A DNA stretch of 18,805 bases from Candidatus Nitrosopumilus sp. (GTDB taxonomy: Archaea > Thermoproteota > Nitrososphaeria > Nitrososphaerales > Nitrosopumilaceae). The notes under the pieces are model-generated. The model saw only the letters and a list, made by a program, of their open reading frames with translations, ran no database searches and was not told the origin of the DNA. The stretch lies in the NCBI GenBank assembly GCA_013002265.1, contig JABDKK010000122.1, positions 1 to 18,805 of the forward strand, written 5' to 3'. Below are positions 6,448 through 13,346 of this stretch, piece by piece; position 1 is the first letter of the stretch; each line of letters begins with the position of its first letter. The position numbers were made by a program, and so were the translations under genes.

Positions 6448-8046
6448 ATGTTTCTCAAATTTTGTAATTACAATTTGTTGAAACTAACACTAGGCGTGAT
6501 GATACTCTCGGTAATCTTATTTGCAAGTACATTTTCTCAGAGCTCTTTTGCACTAGGCGACTATGATCTAATATCAGAATTTGGTTCTTTTGGAATTGCA
6601 AAACCTGGACATTTCTCACATCCGCAATTTATTGCAGTAGGTGATGATGGAAGCGTATATGTCAGCGATCTTGGCAACAAGCGAATTCAAAAATTCTCAA
6701 ACAATGGTCATTTTATTGCTGAATGGGGACAAGGAGGGAAACTGCCTGGGGAGTTTTTCTATCCCTCAGGAATAGCTGTATCTGAAGATTCAGTCTTTGT
6801 TGCAGACCGTGATCTTAACAGAATTCAAAAATTCACCCTCGATGGTGAATATGTTTCAGAATGGGGAAAGAAAGGAGTCTATGATGGACAATTCATGTAT
6901 CCTAACGGAATAGCAATTTTCAATAATACAGTGTATGTTGTTGATACTGGAAATCAAAGAATTCAAAGTTTTACAAGCAATGGTGATTTTATTTCATCGT
7001 TTGGTTCTAGTGGGCTTGGCCCAGGACAATTTCTCAATATAGTTGGAATTGATATTGATGGTGATGGAAATATCTACATCACAGATAGGGGAAACAGTAA
7101 GATAGAAAAATTCTCTTCATCTGGTGAATATCTAAAATCATTTTCATTTTATGCAAATAACTATGCATTTTCTCCTGAAGCAATTGCAGTTGATCCTGAT
7201 GGTGAAATGTTTATTGTAAACTCTGCAACAAATAGGATCTTGCATTTATCCCAGGATTCAAGACTGTATCTAGATATCTTTGATCAAAAGGGGCCATATC
7301 CTGATTCCTTTGATGTGATAACTGATTTGACCATTGGAATTAATGGTGAATTGCTTGTTGTAGATTCTGCAAACCACAAAATAAAATCATTTGAAACAGA
7401 ATTTTATAAAAAACCTCTCATTGAATATGTACCACACATACAGGAAATTCAAAATTATTCATATGACAAAATAAAACCTGAAATCACTGCTCCTGTATCA
7501 TTGACTGTTGAGGCAGAAGACTATCTGACTTCGGTAAATCTGGGTGAGGCAACTGCAACTGATAACAGCGGAATAAAGGCAATTATCAATAATGCTCCTG
7601 ATGGATTTACTCCAGGCGTGAGCAACGTGATTTGGGTGGCCTTTGATTATGTTGGATATTCCACCACTGCAATTCAAACTATTACTGTAAATGTATGTGG
7701 GAATGATCGTTCTCACTATAACGTCATTATGGGCACTGATGGTGATGATGTCATTATGGGCACTGATGGTGATGATTTGATATTTGGATTGAAAGGAAAT
7801 GATCTAATTTCTGGAGGCTTTGGCAACGATTGTATTTTTGGTGGGTTTGGAGATGATGTAGTTTCTGGTGATGATGGAGATGATGCTCTTAGGGGAAATT
7901 ATGGCAGTGATGTCCTCAAAGGGCAGTCCGGAAATGACATTATTTTTGCAAACTCTGGAATGGATATTATTGATGGTGGGGCAGACAATGATAGATGCTA
8001 TTCAGACGATCCTGCAAACGATCTCATTTTTGGCTGTGAAGAATAA
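6448..8046 (+). CDS. Secreted NHL-propeller protein with HYR-like and RTX calcium-binding repeats
   Basis: A 532-residue protein. Residues 1-35 form a Sec signal peptide ending SSFA, with likely cleavage before LGDYD. About six NHL blades follow (about 48-320), each with a G-I-A-V, V-Y-V-x-D, N-x-R-I-Q-x-F core. Residues about 345-418 resemble an HYR/Ig-like domain (PEITAPVSLTVEAED, ATDNSGIKAI, GVSNVIWVAFDYVG). Residues about 425-520 are glycine- and aspartate-rich nonapeptide repeats (GTDGDD, GLKGNDLI, GGFGNDCI, GQSGNDII) of the RTX/hemolysin calcium-binding type, which form a Ca-stabilised beta-roll. The mature protein has four Cys in its last third. It has no C-terminal membrane anchor. 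A role as a calcium-dependent surface or adhesion protein is inference. It lies 41 bp after the exporter permease. Confidence 0.85.
   Translation: MFLKFCNYNLLKLTLGVMILSVILFASTFSQSSFALGDYDLISEFGSFGIAKPGHFSHPQFIAVGDDGSVYVSDLGNKRIQKFSNNGHFIAEWGQGGKLPGEFFYPSGIAVSEDSVFVADRDLNRIQKFTLDGEYVSEWGKKGVYDGQFMYPNGIAIFNNTVYVVDTGNQRIQSFTSNGDFISSFGSSGLGPGQFLNIVGIDIDGDGNIYITDRGNSKIEKFSSSGEYLKSFSFYANNYAFSPEAIAVDPDGEMFIVNSATNRILHLSQDSRLYLDIFDQKGPYPDSFDVITDLTIGINGELLVVDSANHKIKSFETEFYKKPLIEYVPHIQEIQNYSYDKIKPEITAPVSLTVEAEDYLTSVNLGEATATDNSGIKAIINNAPDGFTPGVSNVIWVAFDYVGYSTTAIQTITVNVCGNDRSHYNVIMGTDGDDVIMGTDGDDLIFGLKGNDLISGGFGNDCIFGGFGDDVVSGDDGDDALRGNYGSDVLKGQSGNDIIFANSGMDIIDGGADNDRCYSDDPANDLIFGCEE
7723..7776 (+). repeat. 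Perfect 27-bp tandem duplication inside the RTX region
   Basis: Two identical 27-bp units (7723-7749 and 7750-7776) each encode VIMGTDGDD, exactly one RTX nonapeptide. Identity at the DNA level, including codon third positions, contrasts with the diverged neighbouring repeats and points to recent duplication or active repeat-number change. Confidence 0.9.
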
Positions 8047-8051
8047 TCCTA

Positions 8052-8059
8052 CTATATAG
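8052..8059 (+). promoter_or_regulatory. Candidate Pho box (CTATATAG) upstream of pstS
   Basis: The palindrome CTATATAG, followed after three bases by ACAG, lies 81 bp before the pstS start codon. The same 8-mer stands upstream of the two other promoters of the phosphate cluster. The regulator that would bind it is unknown. Confidence 0.45.
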
Positions 8060-8100
8060 TCAACAGAGTGATCTTGTTTTTCCGTAATCTATGATTGTTA

Positions 8101-8119
8101 TTTGTAAATAAATTACAAA
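8101..8119 (+). promoter_or_regulatory. Inverted repeat over the pstS TATA box
   Basis: TTTGTAA-N5-TTACAAA is a perfect 7-5-7 inverted repeat. The TATA-like TAAATAAA (8105-8112) lies inside it, centred about 24 bp before the ATG at 8133. A protein bound here would compete with TATA-binding protein, so this is a plausible repressor operator. AT-rich palindromes are cheap by chance, so confidence is moderate. Confidence 0.45.
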
Positions 8120-8132
8120 ACAGGTTATTTCA

Positions 8133-9389
8133 ATGAGAGCAAAAATAACATCAATACTTTTGATCGCAACTTTAGTTGCTATTGTACCGCCATTGAGTGC
8201 AAATGCTGATTCAATGCCTGATGTGCCTGATCCAAATTTGGAATTTAATCTAACAGGAGCTGGTGCTACATTCCCATATCCACTAATTGATTTGTGGAGA
8301 GTTGAATACAATAACGCATACAACAATGTAAATCTAAACTACCAGTCAATTGGAAGTGGAGGAGGAATCAAGCAACACATTGAAAAAACTGTGAATTTTG
8401 CAGCATCAGATAAACCAATGAGTGAAGCTGAAAGAAAATTAGCTCCAGGAACATTACACATCCCAGAAGCAATCGGAGGTGTGGTTTTGGTGTATAACCT
8501 ACCTGAAGTCCCAAACAAAGGTCTCAAACTGACTGCCGATGACATTTCCAAAATATTCTTAGGAGAAATTACGAGATGGAATGATCCTGCAATTGCTGCA
8601 GTAAATCCCGGTGTAAATCTACCTGATAAAGAAATTGTCACGGCACATAGATCAGATGGTTCTGGAACCACTTTCATATTCACTGAATACCTGACAACCG
8701 TTAGCCCAACTTGGGATGAAAAGATAGGTAAAGGAAAATCTGTTCCATGGCCAAGTGGTCTTGCAGCAGCTGGAAATGAAGGAGTTGCTGGAATTGTCAA
8801 GTCAACACCCTATTCAATTGGATACATTGAACTTGCGTATGCATTTCAAACTGGAATGAGTTATGCTAGTATAGAAAATGCTGACAAAACTGCATTTATC
8901 GAGCCTACATTAGATAGCATTTCAGCTGCATCAAGCGGTGTGGCAGATAGTTTACCTGAAGCCGATAAAAGTTGGGTAAATGTTTCACTAGTCAATGCAC
9001 CTGGCAAGGACTCATATCCTATTGCAAGTTTTACATACCTGCTTGTGTATGATGATCTAAAACAAGTTACCAAAAACAAGGCACAAGCAAAAGCTGTAAT
9101 CCATATGATAAATTGGATGATTACTGATGGGCAAGAATACTCTTCAAGTTTGCTTTATGTTCCACTATCTGATAAGGTGGTAGAATTAGGTAAACAAGGA
9201 TTGTCCAAAGTAACCTATGACGGTGAAACTCTTTGGGATTACAAGCCATCCACACAACCTGCAGGTGATTTGGGAATTCCAAAATGGATTAGGGATAATG
9301 CAAAATGGTGGTCAGAAGGATTGATTACAGATCAAGATTACATCAACGGACTACAATATCTGATAAAAGAAGGTATTCTTAAAGTCTAA
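8133..9389 (+). CDS. pstS: Phosphate ABC transporter, substrate-binding protein PstS
   Basis: A 418-residue secreted protein that captures phosphate and delivers it to PstCA. Residues 1-25 are a Sec signal peptide ending ANA; there is no lipobox Cys. The PstS hallmarks follow: GAGATFPYPLIDLW (about 43-56), YQSIGSGGGIKQ, FAASDKPMSE, GEITRWNDPAI and HRSDGSGTTFIFTEYL, which carry the phosphate-contacting Ser, Asp, Arg and Thr residues of the family. After the binding fold (about 35-375) there is a separate C-terminal unit (about 381-418) with WIRDNAKWWSEG and YLIKEGI, a short helical domain I associate with secreted thaumarchaeal proteins. The gene is monocistronic: its permease genes lie 3 kb downstream in a separate operon. 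A T-rich terminator follows. Confidence 0.95.
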   Translation: MRAKITSILLIATLVAIVPPLSANADSMPDVPDPNLEFNLTGAGATFPYPLIDLWRVEYNNAYNNVNLNYQSIGSGGGIKQHIEKTVNFAASDKPMSEAERKLAPGTLHIPEAIGGVVLVYNLPEVPNKGLKLTADDISKIFLGEITRWNDPAIAAVNPGVNLPDKEIVTAHRSDGSGTTFIFTEYLTTVSPTWDEKIGKGKSVPWPSGLAAAGNEGVAGIVKSTPYSIGYIELAYAFQTGMSYASIENADKTAFIEPTLDSISAASSGVADSLPEADKSWVNVSLVNAPGKDSYPIASFTYLLVYDDLKQVTKNKAQAKAVIHMINWMITDGQEYSSSLLYVPLSDKVVELGKQGLSKVTYDGETLWDYKPSTQPAGDLGIPKWIRDNAKWWSEGLITDQDYINGLQYLIKEGILKV

Positions 9390-9390
9390 A

Positions 9391-9421
9391 CTTTTTTCTT
9401 TTTAATGAATTTGTTTTTTTT
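9391..9421 (+). terminator. T-rich terminator after pstS
   Basis: Three T tracts (9392-9397, 9399-9403, 9413-9421) begin directly after the stop codon, with no stem-loop needed, as in archaeal intrinsic termination. Confidence 0.55.
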
Positions 9422-9479
9422 AAAAATCTGTTTTATGATCACATTCTAATTTTTTTAAATTAATTGTATTGGTATTTTT

Positions 9480-9487
9480 CTATATAG
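9480..9487 (+). promoter_or_regulatory. Candidate Pho box (CTATATAG) upstream of the triple-repeat gene
   Basis: CTATATAG followed after four bases by ACAG and then ATC lies 91 bp before the start codon at 9571. It matches the sites before pstS and pstC and suggests that this unrecognised gene belongs to the same regulon. Confidence 0.45.
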
Positions 9488-9504
9488 CGTTACAGTGTAT
9501 CTCT

Positions 9505-9538
9505 ATATCTATATTCTATTCCGATAGAATATGGATAC
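9505..9538 (+). promoter_or_regulatory. Long inverted repeat just upstream of a TATA box
   Basis: The core ATATTCTAT-TCCG-ATAGAATAT (9511-9532) is a perfect 9-4-9 inverted repeat. It extends to 15-4-15 with two mismatches (9505-9538). It ends two bases before the TATA-like CTTATAAG (9541-9548), so a bound dimer would touch the TFB recognition region. This is the strongest operator-like element in the window. Confidence 0.6.
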
Positions 9539-9540
9539 AG

Positions 9541-9548
9541 CTTATAAG
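9541..9548 (+). promoter_or_regulatory. TATA box of the triple-repeat gene
   Basis: CTTATAAG is centred 26-27 bp before the ATG at 9571, the ideal archaeal spacing for a leaderless transcript. Confidence 0.6.
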
Positions 9549-9570
9549 AAAATAAATAATTTGTTTTTCA

Positions 9571-11181
9571 ATGACTTGTAAAAACACAACAAACATTGCA
9601 ATTTTAAGTATTATTGCAGTATTGACAATCACTCCATTTGCTTTCTCAAACACACTAGCTGAAGAAAGTAAGGGTTACAAAATGGTTGGAGATGTTTCCC
9701 CTGTTTTGACTTTTACCTTTAGAGAGGGAGTAGAAGTGTACGAATTTCCAGTATTTGAAATGGGAGAGAATTTTGCACAAAATTCAGGAACCTCATTTTC
9801 AGTTGAAGGAACAGTAACAAAATCCCCTCTTTTGCATAAAGCCATGGATGAAGCATACAAATACAGATTTTCTAATGCAGCTTTTGATCATCAATTCAAA
9901 TACTTTGACGTTGATGCAAATTTTGTAAAAGGCGATAAATCAATACTTACACTTGATTACAATAATTGCAGAATTGAAAATTATCAAATAGAAACACTCG
10001 ATTCTAATGACTATGAAAGTTATTTCAAGGGAGTTGGATTTGCCATTGTTGATAAAATAGATTTTGTATGTAGTGGAGTAAAAATTACTAATGTGGAAAA
10101 ATCACCTTCTTCAAAAACTATGACAGATTATGGTAGTTCTGGATTCAATTTTGCCAACGATGTAAAACCATTGGCCACTTTCAAATTTGACTCTGGAATT
10201 GAAAAAATTGAATTTCCTGTATTTGATTTAATTTCAGGATATCAAGAATCTACTGATAATGTAGTTGCACAGTTTCAACTTGAGGGCGTTCTAGATTATT
10301 ATCCATTACTGTACAATGCAATTGAAAAATCAAGACAGGTATCAGGAATTTCTTCTGCATCCCATATTGACTTTGACGTATTAGTCGAATTTGCAAATTC
10401 TGATTCCACTCTTAGAGGCTTTGATTTTAAAGACTGTAGAGTTTCAGATTTTGAAATAACCACTCAAAAAGACAAAGAAGAAGGATTTACTGGAAAAAGC
10501 GGGTTTGCTTTAGTTCATCGATTAACTTTTACCTGTTCTGGACTAGCTCCAGTAAACATGCATTATGCTGAACTTAGGGGAAATGGTCCAAGTTGGAAAG
10601 TTTCACAAATTTCAAATGTGTATGCCGAACCCATTCAAAACACTGACAAAGGCCTAAAGGCACTTAGTACTTTTACGTTTGCAGATGGCATTGAAGAAAT
10701 AGAATTCTCTATGTTTACTCAGGGTGACGTTTTGACTTCTACGGTTGATACTGGCTCTCCAGATGTTACTGATAAACCTGTAGCGCCAACATTGGAATTG
10801 CGTGGAATTGTTGGAGATTATCCGATGCTTTACAATTATGTAGACAAAATTCGTAAAGTGCAAGGTGTGAGCGGAACTCAGTTTAAAGACTTGGCAGACA
10901 TTGACGTGAAAATAATTTCTAATGATGAAGTTATTCGTAGCTTCAACTATCAAAACTGTATGCCAACAAACTATGAAATATCGACTCCTACCAACAGTGA
11001 CGAAAGTTATGTCAAGAACTCTTTTGCAGTAGAAAGTATCTTTGATTTCGAATGTCAGGGGTATCATCCAAACAATCCTGTATATGATGCAATGTTTGAC
11101 GTGGAAAAAGCAAATACTGAAAGCTCAAGAGATCTTAGAAATACTGATCAATGGCGTGACGGTTTCACAGTTAGAAAATAA
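9571..11181 (+). CDS. Secreted protein with three tandem ~130-residue repeats, function unknown
   Basis: A 536-residue protein. Residues 1-30 are a signal peptide ending NTLA. The mature part is three copies of one domain starting near residues 41, 197 and 361. Each copy shows F-x-F-x-x-G-x-E-x-x-E-F-P-x-F, then an L/V-E/R-G-x-x-x-x-x-P-x-L helix region (SPLLHKAMDEA, YPLLYNAIEKSR, YPMLYNYVDKIR), a DVDANF/DFDVLVEF strand, and a pair of Cys 32-34 residues apart (133/167, 289/322, 463/495) in NC-x-I/V and F-x-C-S/Q-G contexts, suggesting one disulphide per domain. There is no membrane anchor and no catalytic motif that I recognise. It sits between pstS and the phoU regulator and shares a promoter motif with pst, so a role at the cell surface in phosphate nutrition is inferred. 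I do not know the family. Confidence 0.8.
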   Translation: MTCKNTTNIAILSIIAVLTITPFAFSNTLAEESKGYKMVGDVSPVLTFTFREGVEVYEFPVFEMGENFAQNSGTSFSVEGTVTKSPLLHKAMDEAYKYRFSNAAFDHQFKYFDVDANFVKGDKSILTLDYNNCRIENYQIETLDSNDYESYFKGVGFAIVDKIDFVCSGVKITNVEKSPSSKTMTDYGSSGFNFANDVKPLATFKFDSGIEKIEFPVFDLISGYQESTDNVVAQFQLEGVLDYYPLLYNAIEKSRQVSGISSASHIDFDVLVEFANSDSTLRGFDFKDCRVSDFEITTQKDKEEGFTGKSGFALVHRLTFTCSGLAPVNMHYAELRGNGPSWKVSQISNVYAEPIQNTDKGLKALSTFTFADGIEEIEFSMFTQGDVLTSTVDTGSPDVTDKPVAPTLELRGIVGDYPMLYNYVDKIRKVQGVSGTQFKDLADIDVKIISNDEVIRSFNYQNCMPTNYEISTPTNSDESYVKNSFAVESIFDFECQGYHPNNPVYDAMFDVEKANTESSRDLRNTDQWRDGFTVRK

Positions 11182-11202
11182 TTTTTTTTCTTTTTATTTT
11201 TT
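11182..11202 (+). terminator. T-rich terminator after the triple-repeat gene
   Basis: T8, T5 and T6 tracts fill the 26-bp gap between two convergent genes. They would terminate the plus-strand transcript; the minus-strand transcript sees A tracts here and needs another terminator. Confidence 0.55.
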
Positions 11203-11207
11203 AAAAC

Positions 11208-12245
11208 TTATTCCTCAGAAATTATCCTTTGAATGTTATCATCAATTGCAACTTCCGCAATATCGCTAGAGTATTCTGCTATTCTTCTCAAATCCTCTAA
11301 TGCAAACCTGATAATGCTGGCATTTTTGTCAGTCTCTTTTATTTTGTTCATAATCTGCTTTTCTTCCTCAATTATCTGGCTTACTTTTTGTGCTACGTTT
11401 TCGGCCATCTCAAAATCATGTTCTTGAACTGCAGTGATTGATCTCTCAAAGACCTCCAGAGAATTTTCAGATAGTTTCTTTATTTTTGCAATAATTTTCG
11501 GGTCAATCTTTTCTTCTATGAATCTAATCCTCTTTGCAATGAGGCTTGCATGATCTGCAATTCTCTCTATTCTGCTAACAATGGTTCTATATCCAAGACA
11601 GTCTGATGGTTTTTGCAATCCCATATCTTTTAGAACACTTTCATTGCCAACAGCTAGCACTAAATTTCTTCTCATATAGAGGCTGAATCTGTCTACCTCA
11701 TCATCCATACTTACAACTTCATTTGCATGCTCCATCTCCCCTTCTTCTAAGGTTTCAATTGATTCTCTAACCATGTTGTTTGCCATCAGATACATTCTAT
11801 TCAAAGCTGTATTGAATGATAATTCTGGTAGTCTAGTTAGAATTTGAATGCTAATTGTTTCAGAACTTGATTCAACAATCTCTGTTCCTATCATTTTGGA
11901 GCGAACTAATTGCCTAATGCTGCTAGAATGCTCCGAGGTAATCCTCATGCCCTTTGTCGTGATCTTGATAATCTTGTATCCTGCAAGATATGCTGCAATA
12001 ATTTTTCTTTTGATTGCTTCTCCTGAATCTTTTTGACTAGAATGAATTACTGCTGTGCTTTTTTTCACTTCCTCATTTTTATTAATTGGAAATATCGTAA
12101 GAGATTGATTTGAATTTTTAACAATCGTGACATTTTCTCCAGCTTTGATTTTTAATTCATCAATCCAATTTTTTGGAAGCGAAACAATGAACGTAGATCC
12201 CCCACTAATCTGCATCTTTCTTGTCTGTGAGAAATTTTTTTTCAT
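11208..12245 (-). CDS. AbrB-PhoU fusion: phosphate uptake transcription regulator
   Basis: About 345 residues. Residues 10-53 are an AbrB/SpoVT-type DNA-binding swapped-hairpin domain (KMQISGGSTFIVSLPKNW, then IKAGENVTIV). A helical region and a PhoU-like bundle (about 115-345) follow, with the metal-site motifs RIERIADHASLIAKRI and DLRRIAEYSSDIAEVAID. Archaeal proteins of this architecture are annotated as phosphate uptake regulators; the AbrB part would bind DNA while the PhoU part senses transport state. It is divergent from pstC over a short intergenic region and so probably controls it and itself. Start: the frame is open to a TTG at 12263, but the ATG at 12245 has a TATA-like element about 24 bp upstream and begins just before the AbrB domain, so I chose it. 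Confidence 0.85.
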   Translation of the reverse strand: MKKNFSQTRKMQISGGSTFIVSLPKNWIDELKIKAGENVTIVKNSNQSLTIFPINKNEEVKKSTAVIHSSQKDSGEAIKRKIIAAYLAGYKIIKITTKGMRITSEHSSSIRQLVRSKMIGTEIVESSSETISIQILTRLPELSFNTALNRMYLMANNMVRESIETLEEGEMEHANEVVSMDDEVDRFSLYMRRNLVLAVGNESVLKDMGLQKPSDCLGYRTIVSRIERIADHASLIAKRIRFIEEKIDPKIIAKIKKLSENSLEVFERSITAVQEHDFEMAENVAQKVSQIIEEEKQIMNKIKETDKNASIIRFALEDLRRIAEYSSDIAEVAIDDNIQRIISEE

Positions 12246-12264
12246 TTCCAACTGATCTATCAAG

Positions 12265-12284
12265 ATTAAAATAATTATTTACAA
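12265..12284 (-). promoter_or_regulatory. TATA-like element and palindrome upstream of the AbrB-PhoU gene
   Basis: On the minus strand ATTTTAAT (12265-12272) is centred about 24 bp before the ATG at 12245. It overlaps the palindrome AAATAATTATTT (12269-12280). The minus strand also carries TTGTAAATAA (12275-12284), identical to ten bases inside the pstS promoter palindrome. Autoregulation through this region is possible. Confidence 0.4.
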
Positions 12285-12297
12285 TACTGTTGAGGAT

Positions 12298-12305
12298 CTA
12301 TATAG
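12298..12305 (+). promoter_or_regulatory. Candidate Pho box (CTATATAG) between the AbrB-PhoU gene and pstC
   Basis: CTATATAG followed after four bases by ACGG and then ATC lies 59 bp before the pstC start and 22 bp before its TATA box. Being in the divergent intergenic region, it could serve both genes. Confidence 0.45.
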
Positions 12306-12319
12306 AACTACGGTAATCC

Positions 12320-12327
12320 TATAAAAT
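12320..12327 (+). promoter_or_regulatory. TATA box of the pstC-pstA-pstB-phoU operon
   Basis: TATAAAAT is centred about 33 bp before the ATG at 12357, so transcription should start about 7 nt before the start codon, leaving a very short leader. Confidence 0.55.
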
Positions 12328-12356
12328 ATGATCAAATCTTAGATATCCCATATTTT

Positions 12357-13346
12357 ATGAATTCTTTTGTGAGTAAACCCAAACTTTACACCCCAAAGAC
12401 TGGAAAACGCCAAATTTCAGATAAGATTTTCAAAATAGCAGCAACAGTGGCAGGGGTTTATGTTTTAGCAATAATTGTTTTATTGGTATTTCAATTATTT
12501 ACAGAATCTTATCCCATATGGGAAGAAGACGGGTTTTCATTTATCACCGGTACTGACTGGAATGCAGTTGAAGGACGTGAATCCTTTGGTGCATTACCAT
12601 ATATTTTTGGAACTCTAGTTACTTCTGCTCTTGCTATGGCAATAGGGGTTCCATTAAGCATTGCAATTGCGATGTTTATCTCTGATGCTCCTGCAAAAAT
12701 TGGTGGTCCATTAGGATTTCTAGTTGAGTTATTAGCTGCAGTTCCTAGTGTAATTTATGGCCTATGGGGTCTTTTTGTTTTTAGAATTTATTTTAAAGAT
12801 TGGATAGAGACTCCGCTTCATAATGCATTTGGAGATTCTATTTGGCTATTTTCTGGAACTCCTTTTGGACTTGACATCATTACTGCTAGTGTAATTTTAT
12901 CAATTATGATCATTCCAACAGTTTCTGCTGTGTCACGTGAAGTGATGAAAGCTGTTCCACAGCAGCAAAGAGAAGCAGCATACATGTTAGGTGCTACAAA
13001 ATGGGAGATGTTTAAACTAGCTGTTTTTCCATATTCTAAAACTGGTTTAATTGGGGCCTCAATTCTTGGATTAGGTAGGGCTGTTGGTGAAACAATGGCA
13101 GTAACAATGCTAATTGGTAATGCAACAGGCATTGCTGCAATTCCATCGTCTCTATTCAAACCAAGTCAGACAATGTCTAGTATTATAGCAAATGAATTTG
13201 TTGAGGCATCTCCTGCATCATTACATCTTCCCGCTTTAATTGGAGTTGCTTTGGTTCTTTTACTCATTGCAATTGCAATTAATGTTGTAGCACATATTCT
13301 TGTAACAAGAATGATGAAAGTAAAGGAGGGCGCAATTAACAATTGA
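12357..13346 (+). CDS. pstC: Phosphate ABC transporter permease PstC
   Basis: A 329-residue membrane protein forming, with PstA, the phosphate channel. About six membrane segments are visible: one near the N terminus (VAGVYVLAIIVLLVFQLF), then an external segment (FITGTDWNAVEG, a typical PstC feature), GTLVTSALAMAIGVPLSIAIAMFI, the segment ELLAAVPSVIYGLWGLFVF, and helices around the EAA coupling loop REAAYMLGATKWEMFKLAVFPYSKTGLIGASILGLGRAVGET that docks on PstB. It opens the pstCAB-phoU operon. The stop codon overlaps the TTG start of pstA. It is adjacent and divergent to the AbrB-PhoU regulator. Confidence 0.95.
   Translation: MNSFVSKPKLYTPKTGKRQISDKIFKIAATVAGVYVLAIIVLLVFQLFTESYPIWEEDGFSFITGTDWNAVEGRESFGALPYIFGTLVTSALAMAIGVPLSIAIAMFISDAPAKIGGPLGFLVELLAAVPSVIYGLWGLFVFRIYFKDWIETPLHNAFGDSIWLFSGTPFGLDIITASVILSIMIIPTVSAVSREVMKAVPQQQREAAYMLGATKWEMFKLAVFPYSKTGLIGASILGLGRAVGETMAVTMLIGNATGIAAIPSSLFKPSQTMSSIIANEFVEASPASLHLPALIGVALVLLLIAIAINVVAHILVTRMMKVKEGAINN
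13325..13330 (+). promoter_or_regulatory. Shine-Dalgarno of pstA
   Basis: GGAGGG at the end of pstC lies 12 bases before the TTG start of pstA. It supports translation of pstA from this rare start codon within the polycistronic mRNA. Confidence 0.55.

Noticed and set aside
8339..8800. 153-residue minus-strand frame inside pstS
   Set aside because: Antisense shadow of conserved PstS motifs; composition typical of a reversed coding strand.
9390..9570. Riboswitch or small RNA in the largest intergenic region
   Set aside because: The region is explained by a T-rich terminator, a CTATATAG site, a long inverted repeat and a TATA box; the inverted repeat lies upstream of the TATA box and so would not be transcribed with the downstream gene.
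10654..11067. 137-residue minus-strand frame inside the triple-repeat gene
   Set aside because: Shadow of a well-supported secreted protein; no start signal, no recognisable domain.
12246..12263. TTG at 12263 as start of the AbrB-PhoU gene
   Set aside because: The ATG at 12245 has a TATA-like element at suitable spacing and the AbrB domain begins after it.
12818..13159. Minus-strand frame inside pstC
   Set aside because: Antisense of the conserved EAA-loop region of PstC; no independent evidence.
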